Source: Xanthobacter sp. NM-25 (GTDB taxonomy: Bacteria > Pseudomonadota > Alphaproteobacteria > Rhizobiales > Xanthobacteraceae). Taken from it: DNA of 64,000 bases. The position numbers and the translations under genes are program-made. Below the pieces are notes generated by a model that saw only the letters and a list, made by a program, of their open reading frames with translations, made no database searches and had not been told where the DNA came from. Below are positions 8,109 to 17,586 of this stretch, in pieces. Position 1 is the stretch's first letter. Every line of letters begins with the position of its first letter. The stretch lies in assembly GCF_022138605.1 (NCBI RefSeq), contig NZ_JACBFS010000001.1, positions 930,001 through 994,000 of the forward strand, written 5' to 3'.

Positions 8109-8990
8109 ATGACCTCTCCTGAAACCGCCCAGACCCTGCGCATCGGCCTCGTTCAGATGCGGAGTGGCCGAGACGTCGCCGCCAATCGCGATGCCGCCGC
8201 CGCGCTGATCCGCGAGGCGGCGCGCGAGGGCGCGCGCTATGTGCAGACCCCCGAGACCACCAACATCATGGAGCTGGACCGGCCCCGCCTGTTCGAGCAG
8301 CTGAAGGAGGAGGCGGACGACGAGACCCTGGCGGCCCTGCGCGAGCTGGCCCGGGACCTGTCCATCCACCTGCACATCGGCTCCCTCGCCCTCAAGGTGG
8401 CCGAGGCCAAGGCGGTCAACCGCGGCTTCCTGATCGACCCGGAAGGCGACATCACCGCTCGCTACGACAAGATCCACATGTTCGACGTGGATCTCGGCAA
8501 TGGCGAGAGCTACCGCGAATCCAGCGCCTACCGTCCCGGCGAGCGGGCGGTGGCGGCGGAGGTGGACCAGATCCCGTTCGGCCTCACCATCTGCTACGAC
8601 CTGCGCTTCCCCTCGCTCTATCGCGCGCTGGCGGAAGCCGGCGCCAAGGTGCTGACGGTGCCGGCCGCCTTCACCCGCCCCACCGGCGAAGCCCATTGGC
8701 ATGTCCTGCTGCGCGCCCGCGCCATCGAGAACGGCGCCTATGTGCTGGCCGCCGCCCAGGGCGGCAAGCATGAGAACGGCCGCGAGACCTATGGCCACTC
8801 CCTGGTGGTAGACCCATGGGGCCGCGTCATCGCCGAGGGCGGCAGCGATCCCGGCGTGGTGCTGGCGGAAATCGACCTGAAGGAAGTGGCCTCCGCCCGC
8901 GCCCGCATCCCCTCCCTCACCAACGGCCGGCGGTTCGAGGTGGCGGAGAGCGTGCCGGTGGGCCGGCTGCATGTGGTCGGGGGCGTGTGA
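8109..8990 (+). CDS. Carbon-nitrogen hydrolase (nitrilase superfamily, Nit-like)
   Basis: A 293-residue cytoplasmic C-N hydrolase with the catalytic triad Glu49 (PETTN), Lys121 (YDKIHMFD) and Cys162 (LTICYDLRFP). The sequence around the triad is closest to the Nit1/Nit2 branch, which includes omega-amidases and the deaminated-glutathione amidase. Because it follows a glutaredoxin gene, repair of deaminated glutathione is an attractive guess, but the substrate is not proven by sequence. Its TGA overlaps the ATG of the next gene, indicating translational coupling. Confidence 0.9.
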   Translation: MTSPETAQTLRIGLVQMRSGRDVAANRDAAAALIREAAREGARYVQTPETTNIMELDRPRLFEQLKEEADDETLAALRELARDLSIHLHIGSLALKVAEAKAVNRGFLIDPEGDITARYDKIHMFDVDLGNGESYRESSAYRPGERAVAAEVDQIPFGLTICYDLRFPSLYRALAEAGAKVLTVPAAFTRPTGEAHWHVLLRARAIENGAYVLAAAQGGKHENGRETYGHSLVVDPWGRVIAEGGSDPGVVLAEIDLKEVASARARIPSLTNGRRFEVAESVPVGRLHVVGGV

Positions 8991-9472
8991 TGATCCGCTA
9001 CACCCTGCAATGCGCAGCGGGGCACCGGTTCGAGAGCTGGTTCCCCTCCTCCTCCAGCTATGAGAGCCAGCGCGAGCGGGGGTTCGTGACCTGCCCGGAA
9101 TGCGGATCGAGCGCCGTGGACAAGGCCATCATGGCCCCTTCCGTCGCCCGCACCGACCGCCCGCGCGCGCCAGTGCCGACCGAACCGGCCCCCGCGCCGG
9201 TGGCCGAGGCCCCGGCTCCGGAGACGCCGCTGCCCGTCATGTCCCAGCCGGAGGCGGAGCTGCGCAGCCTCATGCGCAAGCTCCGCGAGCATGTGGTGAA
9301 GACATCGGATTATGTGGGCACCGAGTTCGCCGATCTCGCCCGCAAGATGCACGAGGGCGAGGTGGAGCACCGCGCCATCTATGGGGAAGCCAGCGCCGAT
9401 GAGGTGAAGGCCCTGCACGAGGACGACATCGAAGTCTTCCCCCTGCCCCTCCTGCCCGAAGACCGCAACTGA
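8990..9472 (+). CDS. DUF1178 family protein
   Basis: A 160-residue protein with a small N-terminal zinc-ribbon-like element (Cys8, then Cys35 and Cys38 in TCPECGS), a Pro/Ala-rich middle and a conserved C-terminal part with the signature EFADLARKMHEGE. This is the DUF1178 family, widespread in alphaproteobacteria and of unknown function. The ATG overlaps the stop of the nitrilase-like gene, so the two are translated together. A metal-binding or adaptor role is possible from the cysteines only. Confidence 0.9.
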   Translation: MIRYTLQCAAGHRFESWFPSSSSYESQRERGFVTCPECGSSAVDKAIMAPSVARTDRPRAPVPTEPAPAPVAEAPAPETPLPVMSQPEAELRSLMRKLREHVVKTSDYVGTEFADLARKMHEGEVEHRAIYGEASADEVKALHEDDIEVFPLPLLPEDRN

Positions 9473-9541
9473 GCGACCAGACGCGCGCCGGCACCCTGCC
9501 GCAGAACGACCTGCGTTAGCCCCACCGCGGCATGGTGCGCC

Positions 9542-10495
9542 TCAGAGCGCCGCAGCCGCGGCGGGCTTGCCGGAGCGGCCGCCCTCCGCCTTGCCGCCGG
9601 GCAGCGCCGGCGGCTCGCCTTCGGTCTGGCGCATGCGCTCCATCACCGCCTTCTGCACCTTCTCGAAGGCGCGCACCTCGATCTGCCGCACCCGCTCGCG
9701 GGAGACGCCGAACTCGGCCGCCAGTTCCTCCAGGGTGATGGGGTCTTCCGACAAGCGGCGCGCCTCGAAGATGCGGCGCTCGCGCTCGTTCAGCACCGAG
9801 AGGGCGCCGGCCAGCGCGGTGCGCCGGTTGTCCAGCTCCTCGCTTTCGGCGAGTTGCTCCTCCTGGTCGAGGCGCTCGTCCACCAGCCAGTCCTGCCACT
9901 CGCCGCCACCGTCCGCATCCTCGCGGATGGGGGCGTTGAGGGAGGCGTCGCCGGACAGGCGGCGGTTCATGTCCACCACGTCCTGCTCGGAGACGCCGAG
10001 CTTGGTGGCGATCTGCTGCACCTGGTCGGGCCGCAGATCCCCATCCTCAAGGGCGGAGATCTGGCTCTTGGCCTTGCGCAGGTTGAAGAACAGCTTCTTC
10101 TGCGCCGCCGTGGTGCCCATCTTCACGAGGCTCCACGACCGCAGGATATATTCTTGAATGGAGGCGCGGATCCACCACATGGCATAGGTGGCGAGGCGGA
10201 AGCCCTTCTCGGGCTCGAACCTTTTCACCGCCTGCATGAGGCCCACATTGCCTTCGGAGATGACTTCGGAAATGGGCAGGCCATAGCCGCGATAGCCCAT
10301 GGCGATCTTCGCCACGAGGCGCAGATGGCTCGTCACCAGCTGGTGGGCGGCGTCCCGGTCGCCGTGCTCGCGCCAGCTCTTGGCAAGCATGTATTCCTGC
10401 TGCGGCTCCAGCATGGGGAACCGGCGGATTTCCTCGAGATACCGCGTCAGCCCGCCCTCTGCAGAGGGAATGGGCATGCTCTTGGCCTGGGCCAT
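9542..10495 (-). CDS. rpoH: RNA polymerase heat-shock sigma factor sigma-32
   Basis: A 317-residue sigma-70-family factor. Region 2 includes GNVGLMQAVKRFEPEKGFRL and TYAMWWIRASIQEYILRSW. The RpoH box appears as QKKLFFNLRKAK, which separates it from housekeeping sigma factors. Region 4 has the HTH EELAAEFGVSRERVRQIE. It directs polymerase to heat-shock promoters for chaperones and proteases. The internal ATG at 10495 is preferred over an upstream one because of the strong ribosome site (GGAGG) and family alignment. It lies downstream of rluD on the same strand. Alphaproteobacteria often have several rpoH copies; only one is visible here. Confidence 0.95.
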   Translation of the reverse strand: MAQAKSMPIPSAEGGLTRYLEEIRRFPMLEPQQEYMLAKSWREHGDRDAAHQLVTSHLRLVAKIAMGYRGYGLPISEVISEGNVGLMQAVKRFEPEKGFRLATYAMWWIRASIQEYILRSWSLVKMGTTAAQKKLFFNLRKAKSQISALEDGDLRPDQVQQIATKLGVSEQDVVDMNRRLSGDASLNAPIREDADGGGEWQDWLVDERLDQEEQLAESEELDNRRTALAGALSVLNERERRIFEARRLSEDPITLEELAAEFGVSRERVRQIEVRAFEKVQKAVMERMRQTEGEPPALPGGKAEGGRSGKPAAAAAL

Positions 10496-10604
10496 GGATG
10501 ACGCCTCCTGTTCCAGCAGCCCCCGATCCGGGCGACCGCATGCGGCTGCCTGATGCCCGCCGCAACTCATCATCATACAGAACACAAGACCGGTGGAATA
10601 GGTT

Positions 10605-11666
10605 TCATCCCCTCACGTCGCCGCGAGTGCGCTGCAGCAGCTGAAGCGCGGCCCTGAGCGCCGCGAGGTCCTCCGGCAGCTCGCTCTCAAACGAGAGGTG
10701 TTCCCCCGTCACCGGATGGGCAAACCCCAGCCGCGCCGCGTGCAGCGCCTGCCGGCCGAGCCCGGCCAGCAGCTCGCGCGCTTCCGGCGCCAGCCGCGAC
10801 GCCTTGGTGCGGAAGCCGAGGCCATAGACCTCGTCCCCCATCAGCGGATGGCCCACATGTGCCATATGGACGCGGATCTGATGGGTGCGCCCGGTCTCCA
10901 GCCGGCATTCCAGAAGGCTCGCCACCGGCGTGCCGTCGTTGCCCGCATAGGTCTCCAGCACGTGCCAGTGGGTGATGGCGTGCCGCCCACTGGCGCGCAC
11001 CGCCATCTTCTGGCGATGGGTGGCATGCCGGTCGATGGGCGCATCCACGGTGCCGCGCAGATCGGGCACGCCCCACACGAAGGCGAGATAGGCCCGTTCC
11101 AGCGGGCCGGTGCGGCCATGGTCGGCGAACTGGGCGGCCAGGCCCTGGTGCGCCTTGTCGGACTTTGCCACCACCAGCAGGCCGGAGGTGTCCTTGTCGA
11201 TACGGTGCACGATGCCGGGGCGCTTCACCCCGCCGATGCCGGAGAGGCTGTCGCCGCAATGGTACAGCAGCGCATTCGCCAGCGTGCCGGTGGCATGGCC
11301 GGGCGCGGGGTGCACCACTAGGCCAGCCGGCTTGTCGATGACGATGAGGTGGTCATCCTCATAAGCCACATTGAGGGGCAGGTCTTCCGCCACCGGCTCG
11401 GCCGGCTCGGGCGCCGGCAGCAGCACGGTAAAGACGTCGCCGGCATTGACCCGTGTCGCTGCGTCGCCTACCACACGCCCGCCGAGCAGCACCCGCCCTT
11501 CGCCCACCAGGCGCTGGATGCGGGTGCGGCTGAGATCCGGGGCAAGGCGGGCCAGCACGCGGTCGAGCCGTGCGCCGGCATCCTCCGGCGCCGCCGCCAA
11601 AGTGAGCATAGGCTCTTCGGCAGAACTCTCCTCGAGGCTGTCGTCAGCGCTGTCCCGGGCCGTCAT
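10605..11666 (-). CDS. rluD: RluA-family 23S rRNA pseudouridine synthase
   Basis: A 353-residue enzyme converting uridines to pseudouridine, by family and neighbourhood probably in helix 69 of 23S rRNA. An S4 RNA-binding domain covers about 30-90, and the catalytic domain carries GIVHRIDKDTSGLLVVAK with Asp157 as the nucleophile. The first 19 residues are acidic and low in complexity, so Met20 is a possible alternative start. The position just upstream of rpoH is conserved in rhizobia and relatives. Divergent from the gene at 11708, with 41 bp between. Confidence 0.9.
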   Translation of the reverse strand: MTARDSADDSLEESSAEEPMLTLAAAPEDAGARLDRVLARLAPDLSRTRIQRLVGEGRVLLGGRVVGDAATRVNAGDVFTVLLPAPEPAEPVAEDLPLNVAYEDDHLIVIDKPAGLVVHPAPGHATGTLANALLYHCGDSLSGIGGVKRPGIVHRIDKDTSGLLVVAKSDKAHQGLAAQFADHGRTGPLERAYLAFVWGVPDLRGTVDAPIDRHATHRQKMAVRASGRHAITHWHVLETYAGNDGTPVASLLECRLETGRTHQIRVHMAHVGHPLMGDEVYGLGFRTKASRLAPEARELLAGLGRQALHAARLGFAHPVTGEHLSFESELPEDLAALRAALQLLQRTRGDVRG

Positions 11667-11707
11667 AATCGTGTCCGTCTCCTTCGTCCGCCAGCACCAG
11701 GTGCGCC

Positions 11708-12055
11708 ATGTTCCACCAGCCGCCCCCGTCCGACACCACCGACCAGCCTCTGACGCCGGATCAGGAGCGGGTGCTCGCCAAGTTCCGCCGCTTCTCCAGC
11801 ATCTCCATCCTGGTGATGGTGCTGGGGGTGGCCGCCGTGCTGGGCGTGATCGGCTATCGCATGATGCGCACCGCGCCCTTGGCCACCGGCGAGGTCACCG
11901 CTTTGTTGCCCAAGGGTGCCAAGATCGCTTCCACCACCGTCTCCGGCGATGTGGTGGTGGTGGTGCTGGATGTGAATGGCGCCACCGAGATCCGCACCTT
12001 CGATCTGCGCACCCTGGCGCCCGCCGGCAAGCTGCGCTTCGCCGTGGAGCCGTGA
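11708..12055 (+). CDS. Single-span membrane protein (DUF6476-like)
   Basis: A 115-residue protein. A soluble N terminus of about 28 residues is followed by one membrane helix (about 31-50) and a periplasmic domain of about 60 residues with alternating hydrophobic beta-strand character (VVVVVLDVNG, RTFDLRTL). It resembles the small alphaproteobacterial family DUF6476 found next to rluD. No function is known. It is convergent with the LON-domain gene. Confidence 0.75.
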   Translation: MFHQPPPSDTTDQPLTPDQERVLAKFRRFSSISILVMVLGVAAVLGVIGYRMMRTAPLATGEVTALLPKGAKIASTTVSGDVVVVVLDVNGATEIRTFDLRTLAPAGKLRFAVEP

Positions 12056-12083
12056 GCGGGGCGCGCCCCGCCCGCTCTCCGGC

Positions 12084-12752
12084 CTATTGCAGCGAGCCTT
12101 CGCCGTCGCCCGGCATGCGCGCCAGCATCATCTGGGTGATGGCCACCAGCATGTCGGCCCGCGCCTTCAGCGTCTCCGCCTCCAGCAGAGCCTGCTTTTC
12201 CAGCGAGCCGTAAGGCGACATCACCGACAGGGCGTTGACCAGCGTCTCGGTGCCCGCCTCGCGGATGCCTTCCCAATCGGCTTCCAGCTTGTTGGCGTCG
12301 AGGAAGGCGGCCAGCGCATCGAGCAGCGCGGAGCGGTCCACCTCCTTCTCGCCGGCCGGCTGGAAGTCCTGGGTGAAGGCGCCGGGGTCGATCTGCACCT
12401 GCCGATAGGGGGTGGTCACCACCAGCTCCTCAGCGATGCGGAACCGGCAGATACCGGTGAGGCTGATGTGATAGCGCCCGTCGCCGGTCTCGCTGAACTC
12501 GGTCAGCCGACCGATGCAGCCCACCTTGTACAGGCCCGGCCCCTGCGGCACCGAGGGCAGGGTCTCGTCCGGCTGCACCATGCCGATCAGGCGCGGTCCA
12601 GCCAGCACGGCATCCACCATGGCGAGATAGCGGGGCTCGAAGATGTTGAGCGGCAGCTCGGCGCGCGGCAGCAGCAGCGCCCCGGTCAGCGGAAACACGG
12701 GAATCACCGGCGGCAGATCCGCCGGTGTCAGATAGGTCTTGTTGGACGCCAC
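12084..12752 (-). CDS. LON substrate-binding domain protein (PUA-like)
   Basis: A 222-residue protein made of the N-terminal domain of Lon protease alone (LON_substr_bdg), without the ATPase or protease parts. The opening VIPVFPLTGALLLPRAELPL and NIFEPRYLAMVDAVL are characteristic. In alphaproteobacteria such stand-alone proteins sit next to a thioredoxin/TPR gene, as here, and are thought to act in protein quality control; direct evidence for function is thin. It is 10 bp downstream of the co-chaperone gene, so the two form an operon. Confidence 0.9.
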   Translation of the reverse strand: MASNKTYLTPADLPPVIPVFPLTGALLLPRAELPLNIFEPRYLAMVDAVLAGPRLIGMVQPDETLPSVPQGPGLYKVGCIGRLTEFSETGDGRYHISLTGICRFRIAEELVVTTPYRQVQIDPGAFTQDFQPAGEKEVDRSALLDALAAFLDANKLEADWEGIREAGTETLVNALSVMSPYGSLEKQALLEAETLKARADMLVAITQMMLARMPGDGEGSLQ

Positions 12753-12762
12753 AGATCTTTCC

Positions 12763-13719
12763 TCAGGCGAACATGATCGCCGACAGTTTCTTGCGCCCCT
12801 TGAGGGTCAGCGGATCGGCCGGCCCCCAGGCCTCGAAGAATTGCAGCAGCTGCTTGCGGGCGGCATCCTCGTTCCAGGCGCGGTCGCGCTTGACGATGTC
12901 GAGCAGGTGGATGAGCGCCTCCTCGCGCCGGCCCCGGCCATTGAGGGCGAGGGCCAGATCGAAGCGGGACTGATGATCGGCCGGGTCCACGTCCACCTTG
13001 GCTTCCAGGGTGGCGAGATCGCCCAGGGCCGCCGCCTGCTCGGCCAGGTCCACCGCCGCCCGCGCGGCGGAGATGGCCGGATCGTTCTGCTTCTCGGCCG
13101 GCACCGAGGCGAGAATGGCCTTCGCCTGCTCCAGCGCGCCCGCCGCCACCTGGCTGCGCACGAGGCCCGACAGGGCCGGCAGGTTCTCGGGATCCTGGCC
13201 CAGCACTGCGGCGAACACTTCCGCCGCGCCGGTCAGGTTCTTTTCCGCCAGCGCCGCCTCGCCCATGGCCAGCATCTCGCCGAGATCGGGGCCCGCGGCG
13301 GCGCCGCCGGCGCCGGCCAGCAGCCGGTCCACGAAACCCTTCACCTGGCTCTCCGGGAGCGCGCCCATGAAGCCGTCCACCGGCTGGCCGCCGACGAAGG
13401 CATAGACCGTGGGCACCGACTGGATGCCGAGCTTGCCGGGAATGACCGGGTGGTCGTCAATGTTCAGCTTGGCGAGGCGCACCTTGCCCTTGGCCGCGGC
13501 CACCACCTTTTCCAGCACCGGGCCGAGGCTCTTGCACGGCCCGCACCAAGGCGCCCAGAAATCCACCAGCACCGGGCGGCGCTTGGATTCCTCCATGACG
13601 TCCGTCATGAAGCTCTCGGTGGTGACGTCGATGATGTCGCCACTCGGTGCGGCCGCGGCCTGGCCCGCCGCCCCATTGCCCAGAGGGACGCCCGCGGCGC
13701 CCGGCTGATTGAACAGCAT
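12763..13719 (-). CDS. Thioredoxin/TPR co-chaperone (CnoX/YbbN family)
   Basis: A 318-residue protein. A thioredoxin domain (about 28-135) with active site WCGPC (Cys59, Cys62) is followed by tetratricopeptide-like helices (about 150-318). This is the architecture of CnoX/YbbN, a holdase and redox co-chaperone that hands clients to GroEL and DnaK. E. coli CnoX has lost one active-site cysteine; this one keeps both and may be an active thiol reductase. It forms an operon with the LON-domain gene and diverges from smc. Confidence 0.92.
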   Translation of the reverse strand: MLFNQPGAAGVPLGNGAAGQAAAAPSGDIIDVTTESFMTDVMEESKRRPVLVDFWAPWCGPCKSLGPVLEKVVAAAKGKVRLAKLNIDDHPVIPGKLGIQSVPTVYAFVGGQPVDGFMGALPESQVKGFVDRLLAGAGGAAAGPDLGEMLAMGEAALAEKNLTGAAEVFAAVLGQDPENLPALSGLVRSQVAAGALEQAKAILASVPAEKQNDPAISAARAAVDLAEQAAALGDLATLEAKVDVDPADHQSRFDLALALNGRGRREEALIHLLDIVKRDRAWNEDAARKQLLQFFEAWGPADPLTLKGRKKLSAIMFA

Positions 13720-13909
13720 ATGTCGGTTCCTCGATCCCTGCCCGTGGCCGCGCGGCCCAGCTTCGCCCCCATAGATGGGGCCCTGCCCGCCGCATGCAAT
13801 CGTTGTCCGTGCCTTCTACCCTTTTCCCCGCGCCAGCGTAAGGCGTCCGCCCCGCAAACCCGGCGGCGATGCCTTCGTCTCGCCACCATTTGACGGGAGC
13901 CGCCGCCAC

Positions 13910-13924
13910 TGGCACACCTCTTGC
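13910..13924 (+). promoter_or_regulatory. Sigma-54-like -24/-12 element upstream of smc
   Basis: TGGCAC at 13910-13915 and TTGC at 13921-13924 have exact consensus sequence and spacing. They lie about 50 bp upstream of the smc start. No enhancer or activator gene is visible nearby, and one such match could occur by chance in a window this large. Confidence 0.3.
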
Positions 13925-13975
13925 CATGATCCGTTCCATGATCTGCCTCAGGAGACGCGCCGGCGCGCGACGGGC

Positions 13976-16900
13976 ATGAAGTTCGACCGCCTCCGGCTCG
14001 TCGGCTTCAAGACCTTCGTCGAGCCCACCGAACTCGTCATCGAACCCGGCCTGACAGGGGTGGTGGGACCGAACGGCTGTGGCAAGTCGAACCTGGTGGA
14101 AGCGCTGCGCTGGGTGATGGGGGAAAGCTCCCATAAGGCCATGCGCGCCCAGGACATGGACGACGTCATCTTCTCCGGCACCACCGGCCGGCCCTCGCGG
14201 AACACCGCCGAGGTGGCGCTGCACCTCGACAATGCCGATCGCACCGCCCCCGCCGCCTTCAACGAGTGGGAACAGCTGGAGGTGGTGCGGCGAATCGAGC
14301 GCGGCTCCGGCTCCGCCTACCGCATCAATGGTCGCGACGTGCGCGCGCGCGACGTCCATCTGCTGTTCGCCGATGCCTCCACCGGCTCGCGCTCGCCGGC
14401 GCTGGTGCGCCAGGGGCAGATCGGCGAGATCGTCGGCGCCAAGCCCAACGCCCGCCGCCGCATCCTGGAGGAAGCCGCCGGCGTCGCCGGCCTGCACGCC
14501 CGCCGCCACGAGGCGGAAATCCGGCTGAAGGGAGCCGAGCAGAATCTCGCCCGGGTGGAGGATGTCATCATCCAGATGGCCGCCCAGGTGGAGAGCCTGC
14601 GCCGCCAGTCGCGACAGACCACCCGCTACAAGGCGCTGGCCGCCGACATCCGGCGCTGCGAGGCCACCTTGCTGTGGCTGCGCTGGGGCGAGGTCACCAG
14701 GGCCCTGGCGGAGGCTGAGCAGGCCCTTGCCGCCTCCCAGCGCGACGATGCCGAGCTCACCCGGGTGCAGGCCGAATCGGCCCGGCTCCAGGCGCTGGCA
14801 GCCCATGCCTTGCCGCCCTTGCGGCAGGCGGAGGCGGAAGCCGCTGCGACCCTGCAGCGCCTCACCCTCGCCCGCAATGAGCTGGACAAGGAGGAGGCCC
14901 GCCTCGCCACCCGCCGCCAGGAGCTGGAGCGCCGCCTGGTGCAGCTGGCCCAGGACCTGGAGCGCGAGCGCGCCCTCTCCGCCGATGCCGAAGGGGTATT
15001 GGCGCGGCTCGATGCCGAGGCGGACACCCTGCTGGCCGAGCAGGAGAACGCCGCCGAGGACGAGGCGATTGCCACCGAGCGGCGCGAGGAAGCCGCCGCT
15101 CTGCTGGAGGACGCCGAGCGCATCCTGGAGGAGAAGACCGCCCATTTCGCCGATCTCGGCGCCCGCCGCTCCAGCCTTGACCAGAGCGTGCGCGAGATCC
15201 GCGACCGGCTGCTGCGCAACGCCGCCGAGCGTGCCTCGGTGGAGGCCGAGGAAGGCCGCCTGAAGCGGGAGGCCGGCACCGACAGTCTGGAGCGGGTGCG
15301 GCTCGAGGCGGAGATCGCCCGCGATGCCCTGGCCGAGGCGGAGGAGGCGACCCTTGCCGCCGAGGCCGAGCATGCCGCCACCCGCCACGCGGTGGAGGAG
15401 TTGCGCCCGGCCATGGGGGAGGCCGAGAAGCGGTTCGGCCGCCTCGACGCCGAGGTGCGCACCCTCACCAAGCTTCTGCAGGCCTCCGACCACCGCTTCC
15501 CGCCCGTCGTCGACCTCCTCACGGTGGACAAGGGCTATGAGACCGCGCTGGGCGCCGCCCTCGGCGACGACCTCGATCTGCCAGTGGACCCCGCCGCCAC
15601 CGCCCGCTGGGCCGGCAGCGCCTCGCTCCCCGCCGATCCGCTGCTGCCCTTGGGCGCCGAACCCTTGGCGGCGCACGTTTCCGGCGCCCCAGCCCTGGCC
15701 CGGCGCCTGGCCCAGGTGGGGATCGTTGCGGCCGAAGACGGCCCGCACATCGCCGGCGAGCTCAAACCCGGCCAGCGCCTCGTCTCCCGCGCCGGCGACC
15801 TGTGGCGCTGGGACGGCATGGTCGCCGCCGCCGACGCCCCCACCGCCGCCGCCCGCCGCCTGGCGGAGCGCAACCGGCTCGCCGATCTCGCCGAAGAGGC
15901 CGAGCAAGCACTTGCGGTCGTTGAGGAAATGCGGGCCACCCTGGCGGAGCGGGAAGCCGGCCTCAGGGTCGCCGGCGCTGCAGAAACCCAGGCCCGCGAG
16001 GCCCGCCGCACCGCCCAGCGCGCCGCCGAAACCGCCCGTTCGGTGCTGGACGCCGCCGAGCGCAAAGCGGCCCAGCACATGGCGCGCCTCGCCGCCATCG
16101 CCGAAGCCCGCACCCGCCTGGCCGCGGTGCGGGAAGAGGCGGAGGAACACTTGGCCGAAGCCCAGGCGAGCCTCGCCGCCCTGGACACGCCGCAGATCCT
16201 GGAAGCCGAGCTCTCCCGCGCCCGCGCTGAGACCGGCGAGCGCCGCGCCGCACTAGCGGAAGCGCGCGCCGCGGCGGAGGCTTTACGTCGCGATTCGGCC
16301 CAGCGCATCAAGCGGTTGGAGGCGATCGCCGGGGAGCGCCGCTCGTGGCAGCAGCGGGCCGGCGGCGCCGGGGAGCGCCTCGCCGCCATCGAGGCACGCG
16401 CCGAGGAAGCCCATGCCGAGCTCGCCGACATTGAGGATGCCCCGTCCGAACTGATCCGCCAACGCCGCGCCCTGATGACCGGCCTGGAAGAGGCCGAGGC
16501 CGCCCGCCGCACCGCCGCCGACCGCCTGGCCGAAGGCGAGGCGGCCCAGGCCGCCGCCGACAAGGCCGCCCGTGCGGCGATCGAGGCCATGTCCAACTCC
16601 CGCGCCGAAGCCGCCCGCGCCGAAGCCCGCCTGGAGGCCGCCCGCCAGCGCCGCGACGACCTGCAGCGCGAGATTTTCGAGGCCCTCGACGGCCCCCCGC
16701 AGACCGCCCGCGAGCAGGCCGGTCTAGGGGACGACGCAGCGCTGCCGGATGTCGCCGCCATCGAGGCGGTACTGGACCGGGCCAAGCGCGACCGGGACCG
16801 GCTTGGGGCGGTGAATCTGCGCGCCGACGTGGAACTGGAGGAGGCGGACGCCCGCCACACCGGCCTCGTCACCGAACGGGACGACCTGATCGAGGCCATC

Positions 16901-17428
16901 AAGCGCCTGCGCGGCGCCATCCAGAGCCTCAATCGCGAGGCGCGCGAACGGCTTCAGGCCTCCTTCGTGGTGGTGAACGCGCACTTCAAATCGCTGTTCG
17001 ACACCCTGTTCGGCGGTGGCGAGGCGGATCTGGTGCTGACCGACGCCGAAGACCCGCTGGAAGCCGGCCTCGACATCATCGCCCGCCCCCCGGGCAAGAA
17101 GCCGCAGACCCTCTCCCTGCTGTCCGGCGGCGAGCAGGCGCTGACCGCCATGGCGCTGATCTTCGCCGTGTTCCTCACCAACCCGGCCCCCATCTGCGTG
17201 CTGGACGAGGTGGACGCGCCCCTCGACGACGCCAATGTGGAGCGCTTTTGCCTGATGCTGGAGGAGATGACGCGGCGCACCGACACCCGTTTCCTCACCA
17301 TCACCCACAACCCCATCACCATGGCGCACCAGAACCGGTTGTTCGGCGTCACCATGGCCGAACGCGGTATCTCGCGACTGGTGTCCGTTGACCTTCAGGG
17401 AGCCGAGCGCATGCGCGAGGCGGGATAG
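13976..17428 (+). CDS. smc: Chromosome segregation protein SMC
   Basis: A 1150-residue condensin subunit. Walker A (GPNGCGKS, 31-38) is at the N terminus. Two long Ala/Glu/Arg-rich coiled-coil arms flank a hinge at about 500-660. The C-terminal ATPase half has the signature LSGGEQALTAMAL and Walker B VLDEVDAPLDD. With ScpA/ScpB it loads on DNA and organises and separates chromosomes. The start at 13976 begins the conserved MKFDRLRLVGFKTF; in-frame codons upstream are not conserved. Repetitive codon use in the arms gives long false frames on the other strand. Confidence 0.96.
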   Translation: MKFDRLRLVGFKTFVEPTELVIEPGLTGVVGPNGCGKSNLVEALRWVMGESSHKAMRAQDMDDVIFSGTTGRPSRNTAEVALHLDNADRTAPAAFNEWEQLEVVRRIERGSGSAYRINGRDVRARDVHLLFADASTGSRSPALVRQGQIGEIVGAKPNARRRILEEAAGVAGLHARRHEAEIRLKGAEQNLARVEDVIIQMAAQVESLRRQSRQTTRYKALAADIRRCEATLLWLRWGEVTRALAEAEQALAASQRDDAELTRVQAESARLQALAAHALPPLRQAEAEAAATLQRLTLARNELDKEEARLATRRQELERRLVQLAQDLERERALSADAEGVLARLDAEADTLLAEQENAAEDEAIATERREEAAALLEDAERILEEKTAHFADLGARRSSLDQSVREIRDRLLRNAAERASVEAEEGRLKREAGTDSLERVRLEAEIARDALAEAEEATLAAEAEHAATRHAVEELRPAMGEAEKRFGRLDAEVRTLTKLLQASDHRFPPVVDLLTVDKGYETALGAALGDDLDLPVDPAATARWAGSASLPADPLLPLGAEPLAAHVSGAPALARRLAQVGIVAAEDGPHIAGELKPGQRLVSRAGDLWRWDGMVAAADAPTAAARRLAERNRLADLAEEAEQALAVVEEMRATLAEREAGLRVAGAAETQAREARRTAQRAAETARSVLDAAERKAAQHMARLAAIAEARTRLAAVREEAEEHLAEAQASLAALDTPQILEAELSRARAETGERRAALAEARAAAEALRRDSAQRIKRLEAIAGERRSWQQRAGGAGERLAAIEARAEEAHAELADIEDAPSELIRQRRALMTGLEEAEAARRTAADRLAEGEAAQAAADKAARAAIEAMSNSRAEAARAEARLEAARQRRDDLQREIFEALDGPPQTAREQAGLGDDAALPDVAAIEAVLDRAKRDRDRLGAVNLRADVELEEADARHTGLVTERDDLIEAIKRLRGAIQSLNREARERLQASFVVVNAHFKSLFDTLFGGGEADLVLTDAEDPLEAGLDIIARPPGKKPQTLSLLSGGEQALTAMALIFAVFLTNPAPICVLDEVDAPLDDANVERFCLMLEEMTRRTDTRFLTITHNPITMAHQNRLFGVTMAERGISRLVSVDLQGAERMREAG

Positions 17429-17500
17429 CCCCCATTCCACGTTGTCGCAGCCACATTTTTTCGATTTTATTTCATAGACTTAAGTAAAATCACCTCCGCC

Positions 17501-17529
17501 TTGACACCCAATTTTGACACAACTATGGT
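17501..17529 (+). promoter_or_regulatory. Promoter of the F0 ATP synthase operon
   Basis: TTGACA (17501-17506) and TATGGT (17524-17529) are separated by 17 bp, a near-ideal sigma-70 promoter inside an unusually AT-rich stretch. A second TTGACA at 17514 overlaps the spacer. It lies about 60 bp before atpI. Confidence 0.7.
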
Positions 17530-17586
17530 GCGCCCCGGTTTCATGGGGTAGGGCCTGTGTCCTGCTCCAGAGCCGAGGTCTGTGCC

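Noticed and set aside
13457..16150. Long open frame (897 codons) on the minus strand across the thioredoxin/TPR and smc genes
   Set aside because: Antisense shadow: both sense genes have clear domains, and the composition of this frame (Gly/Ala/Leu-rich, no ribosome site) reflects third-position GC bias.
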